Shown: one piece after another, positions 52,883 to 64,000 of the stretch
How positions within the stretch are numbered: the first letter of the stretch is position 1
Layout: each line of letters opens with the position of its first letter
Source of the DNA: Strigops habroptila
Lineage: Eukaryota > Chordata > Aves > Psittaciformes > Psittacidae
Direction of reading: 5' to 3'
DNA length: 64,000 bases
Assembly: GCF_004027225.2 (NCBI RefSeq)
Contig: NC_044277.2
Coordinates: 27,542,995 to 27,606,994, forward strand
Made by a program: the position numbers and the translations under genes
The notes under the pieces: model-generated
Told to the model about the DNA's origin: nothing
What the model saw: only the letters and a program-made list of their open reading frames with translations
The model's database searches: none

Positions 52883-53274
52883 CAGGCAATAATTCCTGAT
52901 ATAGACCATCTTATAATTCTAAATGTGAATAGCACAACATCCCAAGAGTCAACGACCTCTAACTTAATTCTGTCCAGTCATTTTTTTAGTGGTATTTTGT
53001 TTCCAGAACATCTACTAAGATCTTTTATTTTCTCCTTTTTTTTTTCTTTTAAATTCTCATACTCCAAAATAGAAAGCAATTCTTGAAATGATGTTGCATG
53101 CTCTGTGAATACTATCAGTTTATCCTCCCAGTAGTTCTACCTGAAAGTTAATTTACCTTGCTTTAGGCCTCCATTATGTAACAAAATTTCTGGAAGGCTT
53201 CCATTCTCTCTGGTCTGTCTGTTTGACTAATAACTAGGCTCTGATTTAATTCATTTGACTACAAATTGCTTTCA

Positions 53275-53502
<228 letters not shown>

Positions 53503-55944
53503 TCATTTCTGTCAGTATTTTTATAATTTAACTTTTAAAATGAACGTTGTTAGTTAAAAATGGTGAATCCTAGGAAATCACAGAGTTCTAAGCCCTAATG
53601 GCAAGAGGTTATGTGAGGTATATTGCTTTGTAATAAGCATTTCAGGCAAAATGTCTCAAGGGCATTTTTAGTATTTCCAAGTAGCTGTTACTGAAAAACA
53701 GCCTATAATGAAAGAGTGATTCAAATATGACAGACAGTTCACAGTCTTGCACTGCTATTTTGCTGGACTACTTTGTAATAACAGAGACAATAATAAAAAG
53801 TTCCCTCACAGTAGTATTAGTTATTTTTCAACAAGCGTGCATGGTAACATAAATTCTAGGACAGCCAGGAATGCAATGCTATGTTCCAGTCAACAACTTC
53901 ATTGCAATAGTTTTTAAGTATTGTTTCAAAAGCTTTCAGTTCTGGTAATTTCTTGTACTTTTCTCAGCTATGGATATCATATGAAAATATTTACTTTTAT
54001 GATCATGTCCAGCGATATGGTGGCATTGCCTATAAATGAAGTGCTGAAGTTTCCAAACCTGTGTTGCATTGCGTTGCATTACTCAATTTATGTTCGTTAT
54101 TGCACTCCCATTACCTAACGCAAGAAGGAGTACCTGCCTTGGCAGTATTTTGGCTTCAGAAGAAACAGCACTGCAGTCCTCATGAATGACATTATTAAGA
54201 TATATCTTTTTGCTCAGAAGATAGTCCAAACAAATCCACTCGCTCTGTCTATGCTAAGATACGATGTTGAAAAGGTCAAGAGGAGAAAATGGGAAGCCTG
54301 TGCTAGCAAGGGAGATTAAAGTAATTTATAAAGGTCAAGAGTAGGTAACACAGCTGTCACTCTCACAACTCTTTTAGGAAGAACTGGACCATCACTTTAA
54401 ACTGTGAGGAACTGGCAATGGAAGAGCACTGGGCACTATTACTCCTTCATCCTTAGGAGGCGTTGTGAAGGAGGATGTGCATTGTCTTGGCGTGTATACT
54501 CAGAGCCTGGGAAAAGGGATGTTCTGCCATAGAAAAGGACATAGTACTTTTCTGTCCAAAGGGTCTCCTGGCTGTATCTTGCCATATCAGTCCTGTTTAT
54601 TAATTCTTGGGCATGTGTCTCATCATGGTGTCTCATGGGTATTTTTTATTGGATAGTCAAAATCTTACGATGAAGTGTGCAGGCAAGTTACTGCTTGCTT
54701 CAGTGATGATAGTAAATGAGTACGTGTTTGCATCAAAATCAGCCTTATTGCAAACTTGGAGCACATGCACTGAGGTTGAAACCAAGGCTTTTTATCTTAG
54801 AGTTTGGGCTGTGTGCATTATAGTTATAAGAAGTCAGCTAAAAGCAGTAAGTTGCTACATGTGGTAATGAACTTGCTTAATTATGAACCTCTGCTATCGT
54901 ATTAAATGAATGGTAGGACTGAAAGAACAAAGCTTGAAAGTAACCTTAGCGCTAGACCTTTATACACTATATAGTATTTGATGTAATTATTCTGTATATT
55001 TATAGAGCAAGGCCTTAAAGTGTTCTTAGAGAAATAACGGGTCACTGCCCAATCCCCCAGATCTGTAGCAAAATGTTAAGATTCTGACAACTGTATATTT
55101 AGGTTACTTCTTCCCCAGGGGCAGTGGCTGGTCCATGCTGGAGTAGCAAGGCTGTGCAGATTCCAGGGTGAAATAGCATGAATCTGTCCAATGGGGAATG
55201 CTAAGTGTTTGCCGCAATCCACTATGAAGCCAGCTGGCAACACCTTCTGTGTGGCCAAGCTGTTATGTTAGAGGTGCTTCCTTGAAAGGCAAATAGCAGG
55301 CTTGTCAAGGCTAAAAGATCAAAAGTCAGAAGCGACAACGTAAGGACCTAATGGTATTTGTTCCCACTCTAGAAAGCAAAACAGAAAACATTTGCACTTC
55401 TAAGTTTGATAGGGAAAAAGGCACATACATAGGGTTACTGTTCAACTGAGTTCGAACCTGCTTCACAAGGGTTTCCCTATGATGTCTCAGTGAGGAATCA
55501 GTTTAGAAAGAAGACTGTACCGGGGGAACATCGGCACAACAGTGAGGATTCAATAACAAATAAAGATGCTATAAACGATTGAGAAGCCTTATTGCTGCCT
55601 TGCAAAATTCCCCTATGCCAAAACCTTTTCCTCAAGCTGTGGCGACTGAATGTGCAACTTATCATTCACATTTAATGAGGTGATTCCATCATACGGTCAA
55701 TCACTTCAAGTTAATACTAAAAAGGACTGAAAGAAAAAAGGGGAAAAAATTTCAACAACTCTGCAGAAGTTAAATATTTTCAACCTGTTTCCAACATTGT
55801 AATGTAATTTTTTGAGTTGCTTATTGTCTTAATTTGCAGGAATTGTACAAATCTTCAAAATCATTCTCCTAGAGAAATTCCACTCTCTTTTATATTGTAC
55901 TGGGTATTTTCTGTAGTAATCAGCAATTACTAAAGATGAATTAT

Positions 55945-56032
55945 GAAGGGTCCTGGTGGACAAAATACACCCTTGTGACAAGGAAGGCTGTCAGCATCCT
56001 AGGCTGCGTTAGGAGGAATGTTGCCAGCAGGT
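55945..56032 (+). mobile_element. CR1 LINE, left part, interrupted by an LTR
   Basis: The sequence resembles CR1 ORF2 near its C-terminus: 'GGTCCTGGTGGACA...AGGCTGTCAGCATCCTAGGCTGCGTTAGGAGGAATGTTGCCAGCAGG' in part. It stops where the LTR begins at 56033 and resumes at about 56648 in the same orientation, so the two parts are one CR1 copy. Confidence 0.75.
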
Positions 56033-56647
56033 TGTCAAGTTTTAACCCTAGGTGGCAACTAAGCGACACACAGTTGCTCGATCACTATGTAAACTACCCT
56101 TCCCCAGCAGGATGGGTAGAAGAGAATTGGAAGGGGGAAAGTGAGAAAACTTGAGTATTGAGGTAAGAAGAGTTTAATAGTTGAAATATACTACTGCTAC
56201 TACTACTACTACTAATTAGAATAATGTAATGAAAAGGAAAATAACAAAGAGAGAGAAATAAAACCCAAGAAAAACAAGTGATGCCAGTGAAAAATATTGC
56301 TCACCACCAACTGATCAATGCCCAGCCAGTCCCCGAGCATCAGCCCCCAGCCAACCTCCCCCCTAGTTTATTGCTGAGCAAGATGTTATATTGGATGGGA
56401 TGTCTATTTGGTCAGCTGGGGTCAGCTGTCCCAGCTGTGCCCCCTCCCAACATTTTGTGCGCCCCCAGCCTGCTCAATGGCAGGGTGCTGTGAGGAGTAG
56501 AGGAAGGACTTGACTCTATGTAAGTACTGCTCAGCAATAACTAAAATATCGGTGAGCTATCAACACTTTTTTCCAGCACAAATCCAAAACTTAACCCCAT
56601 ACGAGCTACTATGAAGAAAATTAACTCTACCCCACCCAAAACCAACA
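56033..56647 (-). mobile_element. ERVL-like LTR nested in a CR1, reverse orientation
   Basis: About 615 bp, the same LTR family as at 24019. The plus strand begins TGTCAAGTTTTAACCCTAGG and ends CCCCACCCAAAACCAACA. On the minus strand it reads GGTAGAGTTAATTTTCTTC near its start and has ATTAAA near its polyadenylation region (about 56174-56179), followed by a TAG-triplet tract (56193-56215 as CTA repeats on plus). It is flanked on both sides by pieces of one CR1, so it inserted after that CR1. No clear target duplication was seen, and a few CR1 bases at the junction seem lost. Confidence 0.85.
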
Positions 56648-57095
56648 CACCCCTCAACACAGCACTTGTGAAGTGACATCTGGAGCATTGTGTCCAGTTC
56701 TGGGCTCCCTGGTACAAGGGGGAATGAAGACAAAGCCAGACTCTTCTCAATAGTGCCCACTAACACATTAAAGATAATTGGCACAAATTAAAGCGTGTGA
56801 AATTCCATCTAAACACAAGAAAAAGCTGGTTTTGTGTTTTGTTGGTTTTTTTGGGGGGGGTTTGGGGTGTTTTTTTTAATTATTTTTTTATTTTTTGTTT
56901 TTCCTGTGAGGGTGGTCAAATGATTGCGCAGGTTGCCCAGAGAGACTGTGGAGTTTCAACCTTTGGAGATATTCAAAAGCTGCCTGGGTACAGCCCTGGT
57001 AAACTTGCTGTAGATGGTCCTGCTTATGCAGGGCAGTTGGACCAGATGAGCTCCAGAGGTCACTTCCAAACTCGACCATTCTGTGATTCTGTAAT
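56648..57095 (+). mobile_element. CR1 LINE, right part with 3' end
   Basis: It resumes the CR1 with CCCCTCAACACAGCAC, then GGAGCATTGTGTCCAGTTCT and on to the 3' UTR (GGTTGCCCAGAGAGACTGTG, GGAGATATTCAAAAGCTGCC, CCAGATGAGCTCCAGAGGTC). It ends at the typical ATTCTGTGATTCTGTAAT tail near 57095. A T/G expansion (about 56830-56902) replaces the short T run that normally precedes CTGTGAGGGTGGTCAAA. Confidence 0.92.
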
Positions 57096-57375
57096 ATAAA
57101 GCTTGGAAAGAACTTTAGGCTTTTTATGACAAAGTCAAATATAAAGACTGTATATACTGTACTTCAGGTGTCCTCCTTTGAGTATATAAATTCTCCTTTA
57201 AAATGTCACATATTTTTTTTTCCTCAGGCAAGAAATAAAGCAATTGATAAACATGAAAGCAGAGCTGCATGAGTCCAAAATATCTTCATCTGCTTTTGAG
57301 TAATAGAATAGGAAAATAAAGTAGCTTACTGCGTTTGTTTGGTTTTTTTTTTTTCTATTAGCAGATAAGCAAAGG

Positions 57376-58212
57376 CCAGCAGGTGACAGAAATGCATGTG
57401 TTCGAAGGGAAAGAAATTACTAATGAAATTCCTCAAACACTGGCATCAAAATGGCTAAATATCTTCAATGACTTTGATGCCAAAAAGAAAATAAACAGGT
57501 GAAATTTGCTGATGACATGAAATTGGAAGGTATCACCTATTCAAAGTGAACTAGAATGGAAGGAGGGGTCAGGTGATTTTAAGGCATGCTACCATTGAAA
57601 AAAGATGTAATGTAATTGCACTGAATAAAGTCCCACATTTGATTAACAGGAGAACTCCTACTCTTAACATTGAAGCTCCTCAGCAGAAAAAGACAGTGAC
57701 AGAATTATCCTTGGGTGTAGTTGTAATCTCAGGTTGACAATAGGCTACACTATAATGTAGCCATGAGAAAGAAAATGCAATGCTAGGATGTCTCGAATGA
57801 CGTATTGCTAAAGATGAAGAAGTACAATGTCATCGTAAGAGGACCTGGTGGTCGCTCATCTGGAATAATGCATACAGGTTGAACCATCAAATTATGTCGT
57901 GTGTGGGGAGAGAGGCCATGAAGATGATCGTAAGAATGGACAGCCTGTAGTGTAACAGAAGAGTTTTGCTTGTTTGTCTGAGACAAAACAAGGTAAAAGG
58001 AAACAAAATTTTAAAGCTAAGGCAGTGTTGGCACAACAAATGGAAATGAACAAATAAGAAAAAAAATTAAGCAGGAAATTAGAAGAATCAGAGACAAAAA
58101 CCAAACCCAAACTAGCTGTAAATTGGAACTTAAAGGATTAGATGATGTAGCTACTTTCATCAGTAACGAATTAGATTCAGTGACCCTTTCCAGCCCTCTG
58201 CCAGGAGTGCAA
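57376..58212 (+). mobile_element. Older CR1-like LINE relic
   Basis: Plus-strand segments resemble CR1-type ORF2. Examples are GTGAAATTTGCTGATGACAT (VKFADDM, the reverse-transcriptase ADD box with its Asp pair) near 57499, a stretch like 'LGV..D' near 57711, and a Lys-rich 'KKMQC.LGC'-like stretch near 57768-57790. Many stops and indels show that it is old. Boundaries are approximate. It lies about 280 bp beyond the younger CR1 and in the same orientation. Confidence 0.6.
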
Positions 58213-61200
58213 GGGCCTTCCAGAATGCATCTTTCGTTGAAGCATGTAGCACCAAAGGAGAAAAACTGCATCTGGCTCAAAACAAGAGATTTAAAATTGA
58301 GGTCAATCACATATTTAGAAATTAAAGGGCTAGTGTTGAATTACAGTTATATTTGTGAAACTTTTTTTTTTGCCATAACTACAAATTGCTTCATCCACAA
58401 AGCATGATTCAGATTTTTTTCAAAAGAAATATCATGTATTTTTATCTAAGCCCTTCATGTTTAATATAAAATACTTTCTCATATTACATTACTTTAGATT
58501 TCACTGAAAAATGGGTTAGCTAATGAAGCTGAATATAAACGAGTCAAAATGAATCAATTTAAAGGCACAGTTCAGGACATATTGTAACATCTTAAGAGTC
58601 TACTTCTTAATCTCAAACACATAGGGCATAAAAAACTTGATTAGTGTTTTCCTCCTGTTTTTAGATGTGTAGAGTAAAAGTGCATATTCCAAGACCTTCA
58701 GTATCTATATTGGCAGAATTATTTCCCAGTTCTAAACAGCAATCTGCATCTGCTGCTTCATACCATTAATGTGAAGAACTACTATGTGTAGTTTCCACAT
58801 CAACATGTTTCATTTTGTGAGTTACTTTTAATAATGTGAAAAGGTTGATTACTTTTTTTTCTGGTCTTTGAAGTTAAGAAGAAAACAAAATGTTGGCAAC
58901 TGATCCTTGAAAAATTATAGATTCAGGCAAGAAATAAAAGTCATTTTGTGTTCTGGAAGCACACTTAGAACACACATTGCAACTTTTTGGTAGAATGAGA
59001 ACTTACTGCACTGGCAGACATCATTTTTGCAGATGTAGTCATCAATAAGCAAGGCATTTTTGGTATTATGTTTTTATAACATCTTTGCTGTATGCCACAA
59101 CAAACTTCTGGGTTTGGATTGCTGTTTTTCAGAAGTGAGTCCCTCTAACCCTGGTAATTTCACTGAGATGTTCTCTGACCTTTAATACTGTATGTATGGG
59201 TTCATTTTCTGGATCCAGTCTGACTGGAGAACATCTATGAGAACAGTTATGCCTATGAGATTTCTGCTTAAATCTGGAAAGTCTGTTAGGGAATGTAATC
59301 TGATGAGAGTTTTGCTCTTTGTGGGTGAAATCTTTCAAACATAGGCAATACCATTTTGATATAGTTAATTCTGAACCTGCTATTAAGCCCTTTTATGGTC
59401 TTGAATTTCATTAAACCCCAAAATAGCTTCTTTTCCGATATGTTTTTTTGTATTGAATAGATCCATTATTTAACCAGCAATAAATTACAAGTAGAATCAA
59501 CAGTGCATTAGTTCAAGGGGTTCAGATTAGCAGTGTAGAGTAAGGGGCAACAAAATGTTAAATTGCTTCACCCCACATTTCAATATAACCAACTTTTCCA
59601 AGAAAATAGCAAAAGAAGCCCCAAACCATGTTCTTTATTTTCCAACTTGAAGCCCCCAAGGGGCTAGTTCAGTTATTTCTCTGATAAACGTCTTACAATA
59701 AGCTGATTATATTCCTGTCCAAGTCAACAAAATTGTGTTTCTACTTTTATAATAGGTTGGTTGGACTTGACAAAAAGGAAACTAATTCTATGGGGAATTC
59801 AAGCATGAAAGTCTGTATACTGTGTGTCTGACTACTTTTAAAGGTGTGCTGTATGCAGAACGAAAATTTTCTGCAGTTTATTGCAGCACGATAAGCAGTC
59901 TTTGCAGTTGTGTGCCAATTGCCATTGCAAGGAACCGAGGGTGGAAACCCAACAGAGGTCAAAACATCAGCCCGTGTTTTTAGCAATACATCTTGTAGCT
60001 CTTCTTTCAGTGTTAAAGAACTGGATCTTGTCACCTGGTGCTCCAAGACTGACATTTTTAGAATTCACATCACACTTGAATCTGAAGGATACTTTTACTG
60101 GGACATAACACTGTCTGTTAGGATCTCTAGACTCCTGAATTCATTTTCATTAAATAATTTACAGGTTCTGCAACGTTTGTCATGCTATGATGACAGTGTT
60201 TTGGAGGTCTTATATCAAGTGGCTATGGGTGCTCAGACTAGGGATGATTCCTCTAATCTATGTTATGCATTACTTAAATCCTGACATGGTACTACGAAAG
60301 ATTTTCTGAAATGCAGTATAAATAATAAAACAAATTTGGTGATTATTATGAGGAACAGGTATCTATATGCTAATGTAATATGTTCTGTCCCATTCACTAC
60401 AATGAAAATCCAGATTTCTGGGTGAGACATTTCCTTGATGTCTATTGGGATACACTAAGGTCCTCAGCTTTCTAGAAGAATTTTGAATTTATTCTTATTC
60501 TAGACAATGAGAAGTATGTATATAAAAAAAATTATCTAAAAATAATTTGTATTCTCAGGGAAAAGTGAGTCCAAAAAGCCTATTCTTATTAGATTATGCT
60601 TTAGGAAAATTAGTGGATCGAATGCACTGATACTACTAGCTTTTCATATGGATAAGACAACAGTAAAGGATGAACAAAGGAGATCTAATGAATGAATCTG
60701 CAAGTGTATATACTTACTAAAGCTTTGATTCACTGTGTGAAAACCCAAAGCCTTAAGGGCTGTAAAAGACTATCAAAATAATTTCAATTCTATGTCTACT
60801 AAAGTGAGGACCTTGAGCTGTATGCTTTCTTTTAAATTAATATAATTAATATTAATCATAATTCATTACTTAAAGTATTGAGGAAAGATAAAAAGTAGCT
60901 ATGGACAAATGAATTAGTTCGAGATGTGTATGAAAATGTCTAGACTCATGTTCATCTTCCAGAGAACAAAGGAAATGTTGCTACTCCCAAACATCCTCTT
61001 AGGGTGTGTGTGAGCTCCATAATATTACACCTAAATTAAAATGTCTTCCTGTGTGCCAGGTATCAAAGCTCCAGCCGTTGATAGTGGGCATATAGGCAGT
61101 TCATTCTCTGGAGACTTGTGTGTGATTCAACTGCACAGACAACAGAGACTCTCTCAGAACATCGTCCTTTCTAAGGAATTGCTTGAGCTCCTTAATTCAC

Positions 61201-62304
61201 AGTGTACGACATTATCTTTAGCTCTGTTTATCACATTTACATTCTTCCAGTCACATGCATGTTTATTACATATTTTCTTTTGAGGTCTCTGACACCATCA
61301 GTTCATACAATAGGATAAAGAATGGATATTAGTGGGCTAACTGGAGGTCCATCTTCTTTGTTAGATGCTAATGTGTGAGAATTGGATATGTTAGTAAGAG
61401 TGTATAATTGGCTCATGTCGATGCCATAATTAATCTCTCTTGCAGTAAGGTGTACTGTTGGTGGATTCATTTATTCCATGACTGTGCGTAAAACAGCATG
61501 ATGCTTTGTTTGCCAGTCTGGTACTGCAAGTGTCTTATTGAAGTCCTTTCATTCTTTCTAATATCTGATCCCTACCTGATCTTTCTCTTCCTCTTCCAGT
61601 GACGCTTCCAAGGACAGTATCACTCCACATAAGGGGCAGGGGAAGACAGGTGGGTGCTGAAAGATGCACGAAGAGGAAGATGAAGTTCCCAGGACATACT
61701 ATGGGATGGGGGTCTTGGTCAGCATGGAGGAGGGAATGCATATTATTCATCAGCTCTTCTAAGGCCAGCTCACTAAAGAAGGGTTGAATTACCCCAAGTT
61801 GCCAGTCCTGGTTTGGACTCCCTTTAGAACAGGCAAAGATGCTTTGCCTCTTTCTACCCTCAAAGGAATCTGGCAAAAAAAGGACACACACCCAACCTCC
61901 CCCATGCCCCCAGCCCACTCCCCACCAGCTCACATATAACCCTCAAGTCTCCACAGAAATCAGTGTGCCTTTGTCTATAACAAGATTAATAGTTTTGCTT
62001 TATTATCAGCTGTTCACAAAATCTCATTGTGCATAAGAAGTCAGGATAATAAGATATTTTAAACAGGCTTCTAATGAGGCCAAGGGAGTAGGTCAAATGT
62101 TGATGGGATTTCCTTCAAAACCTACGTTAGTGTGCTCTTTGACTTGCAGGAACACATGACAGCTTTAGTAATCAAACCAGTTTGTCAAGCTAGAGGCTGA
62201 GGGTAGGAAATAACTGCAACAGAGCTATATAATGGAAGCTGTCTGCTTGCACAAATTGCTAGGATAGTTGTTTCAATAATATCCAACTGATATGAGAAAC
62301 TCAC

Positions 62305-62468
62305 ATTTGGATCCTGAGGAAGAAGCCCCACTTGAGGTGGATCGTGATGCTCCTTTCATGGAGAAAACCCCTTTGCCTCTGCGAGTTGTTGTCACAGCCA
62401 CACGAGGACGCTTCAGTGGAATCACTGCACGAGGTGGTGGGGGGACACGACCGTGGTAATCAAACAAC
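62305..62468 (-). CDS. RALYL: RALYL internal coding exon: proline-rich and basic linker
   Basis: This is an internal exon of RALYL, a nuclear RNA-binding protein of the hnRNP C/RALY family. On the minus strand it follows an acceptor reading ...aatcttttctag at 62469 and ends before the donor GTGAGT at 62304-62299. It is 164 nt long: one base finishing an Arg codon, 54 codons, then one base of a split Leu codon. The translation starts [12 protein letters not shown], continues through [20 protein letters not shown] and ends in a Ser/Gly-rich stretch finishing GSK. From memory of the family, this segment lies after the RRM and distinguishes RALYL from RALY, which has a glycine-rich C-terminus, and from HNRNPC. 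The preceding exons, which encode the RRM, are not found between 62469 and 64000. The split Leu codon joins in phase to the exon at 53393. Confidence 0.93.
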
Positions 62469-64000
62469 CTAGAAAAGATTAAGTCAGCCAGAATCTGTAA
62501 AGCCTTACATGATTTCAAGTCATGGAAGCCCTGTCAACAAACTTTTCATGTTATCTTTGAGAAAATTACCCTTTGAAACTGTAATCACTTTAGATCACAG
62601 TCAAATTAGATTTCAAGGACCTATGCACATTAAGCACCATATTCAGATTTCAGTCACGGACCAGTGCATAGCTCATATTTTTTGTACAATTTAAATGAGG
62701 GATGCGTTATGGGACCGTGTTATTTGCAGTATGGAAAATTCATAACCTGCTTTCCACAGGTCCACCGCATTTCATTGCACACAGCTAATAGCAGTACTTT
62801 TTGTTGTGATGACATTTCAGTTCCTTTATTACATGCATGGCTTAAATTCTAGTTTTCTATCATCTCCTATCCTTAAAGACAGAAAAAAATTTGAACTTTT
62901 CTGAAGCCGATCATCACCATAAAGAAATATCTTGCAGTTTCTGAAATAACAAAAGAGTATTTATAGTGAGGCACCTGTATGTCCTTCTGAATTCATAGAA
63001 AAGAGGTCCCAGAATGAACTGATGTAGAATGACTAAAATACCCAAGCATGGTTAACAGAAAGAAGTCTTGTTCAAACCAACCCCACTGTAGCAAGTAAAT
63101 ATTCAGAGAATTACTACAGTCAATAAAAGACACCCTGGAACCAAAATGAACTAGTGTTCCCAAACAGAATACCCAATCCTAAAAACACAGTTATCACCAG
63201 CTGACTAACCTGCATAGAAGAAAATAAAGGCAGTAGAAAAGGTGGTTAAAGCTACAGATACATTTGAAAAATAAAAACCTATGGGCTTTCCATCTGGCAG
63301 GTCAGGAGAAGAAAGTTCAGAAAATGAAGATTTACAGATCAGAGACTGAAGCAGAGGGACAAACAACATTCTCATGAAATGTTCTTGAGTTTCTTTCAAA
63401 TGATACTTGCAACTAGTAGTTATGGAAATTTATAACTGCATGTTTAATTTTCCCAATTCTGACTACTGTCACCCAGCTGGGTCGATAGATACATGTTTGA
63501 AACAGTAATTTGCTTACCACACGGTCTAACAGCACACTGAACAGGAAGCAGAATCAAACTTAAGTCTTCTAGCCTGTTTTCTGGCAAGTGAAAACCTAAT
63601 GCTTAAATCCCAGGATCCTTACTGTTGTTTGTACCATAATCCTACAGGGAATATCACCAGCTCCTTCCTTTTCCATAGTTGCCTACAAAATGTTTCACAG
63701 AGATCATGTCACCCCCACTGAACTTGAACTCTGTGGCCTTGAATATTCTTGCTAAATAAGCAGTTTCTAACCATTGTGAGCATAACTAAACAATTGTGTA
63801 TGAAGATGAACACTAAAACATTTTTGGGACTTTTAACAGAGGTATTATTTTCTATTGTCACTCATCATTTATCAAATTGGATGATCTGGAAGTTAGCCAC
63901 AATCTCCATTTCACATTACTTGAAAAAATGTTTCAGAACAGTAAGCTATCATGCAATTATTATTCCAAAGGTGATTTTTTTCCACCTTCCAATATTTCAT
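62469..64000. other. RALYL intron sequence running off the window, no exon seen
   Basis: By position this belongs to the intron upstream of the 62468 exon, bounded by a TTTTCTAG acceptor. I looked on the minus strand for the family segment that should precede it, a Tyr/Asp-rich stretch ending in FYNR, and did not find it. The region is AT-rich with no recognised repeat. Confidence 0.7.

Noticed and set aside
59747..60284. Overlapping open frames on both strands
   Set aside because: No family resemblance on either strand; they lie in a RALYL intron and look like chance.
61535..61933. 132-codon minus frame with a retroelement-like feel
   Set aside because: I could not match it to gag, pol or any LINE motif, and it contains low-complexity Gly/Trp and Pro-rich parts.

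Overview
This is a 64 kb piece of a bird nuclear genome, AT-rich and mostly non-coding. The avian assignment rests on CR1 LINE copies with typical avian CR1 3' ends (around 12174, 40479, 52655 and 57095) and on three long terminal repeats of a widespread bird endogenous retrovirus (ERVL-like) family. I see no bacterial-style operons, CRISPR arrays, rRNA or tRNA genes.

Only one protein-coding gene is recognisable: the 3' half of RALYL (RALY RNA-binding-protein-like, hnRNP C/RALY family), on the minus strand. Four exons can be joined with canonical splice sites and matching reading phases: 62468-62305, 53393-53280, 48716-48538 and a terminal exon starting at 29462. The last exon supplies only five residues (FLQIK) and a TGA stop at 29447-29445. 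Together they encode a proline/basic linker, a coiled-coil or leucine-zipper segment and an acidic tail. The N-terminal RRM exons must lie beyond position 64000. The introns are 8.9, 4.6 and 19.1 kb. A probable 3' UTR runs from 29444 to about 28940, where a minus-strand ATTAAA is followed by a GU-rich stretch.

Layout: about 1-28900 is downstream, gene-free DNA with an old CR1 (about 5980-6912), a 1 kb CR1 (12174-13188) and a complete solo LTR (24019-24635). 28940-64000 is the RALYL transcription unit. Its long last intron holds a short LTR (32883-33328), a coding-like relic (about 35765-35885), a CR1 fragment (40479-40626), a probable second LTR type with internal 20-bp repeats (about 41841-42546) and a 22-bp stem-loop (45803-45856). 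The 53.4-62.3 kb intron holds a CR1 split by an ERVL-like LTR (55945-57095) and an older CR1 relic (about 57376-58212).

No novel multi-gene system is visible. The better leads are the tiny terminal RALYL exon behind a 19 kb intron, the intronic hairpin, the LTR nested in a CR1, the LTR-like element with internal repeats, and the unexplained coding-like relic at 35.8 kb.
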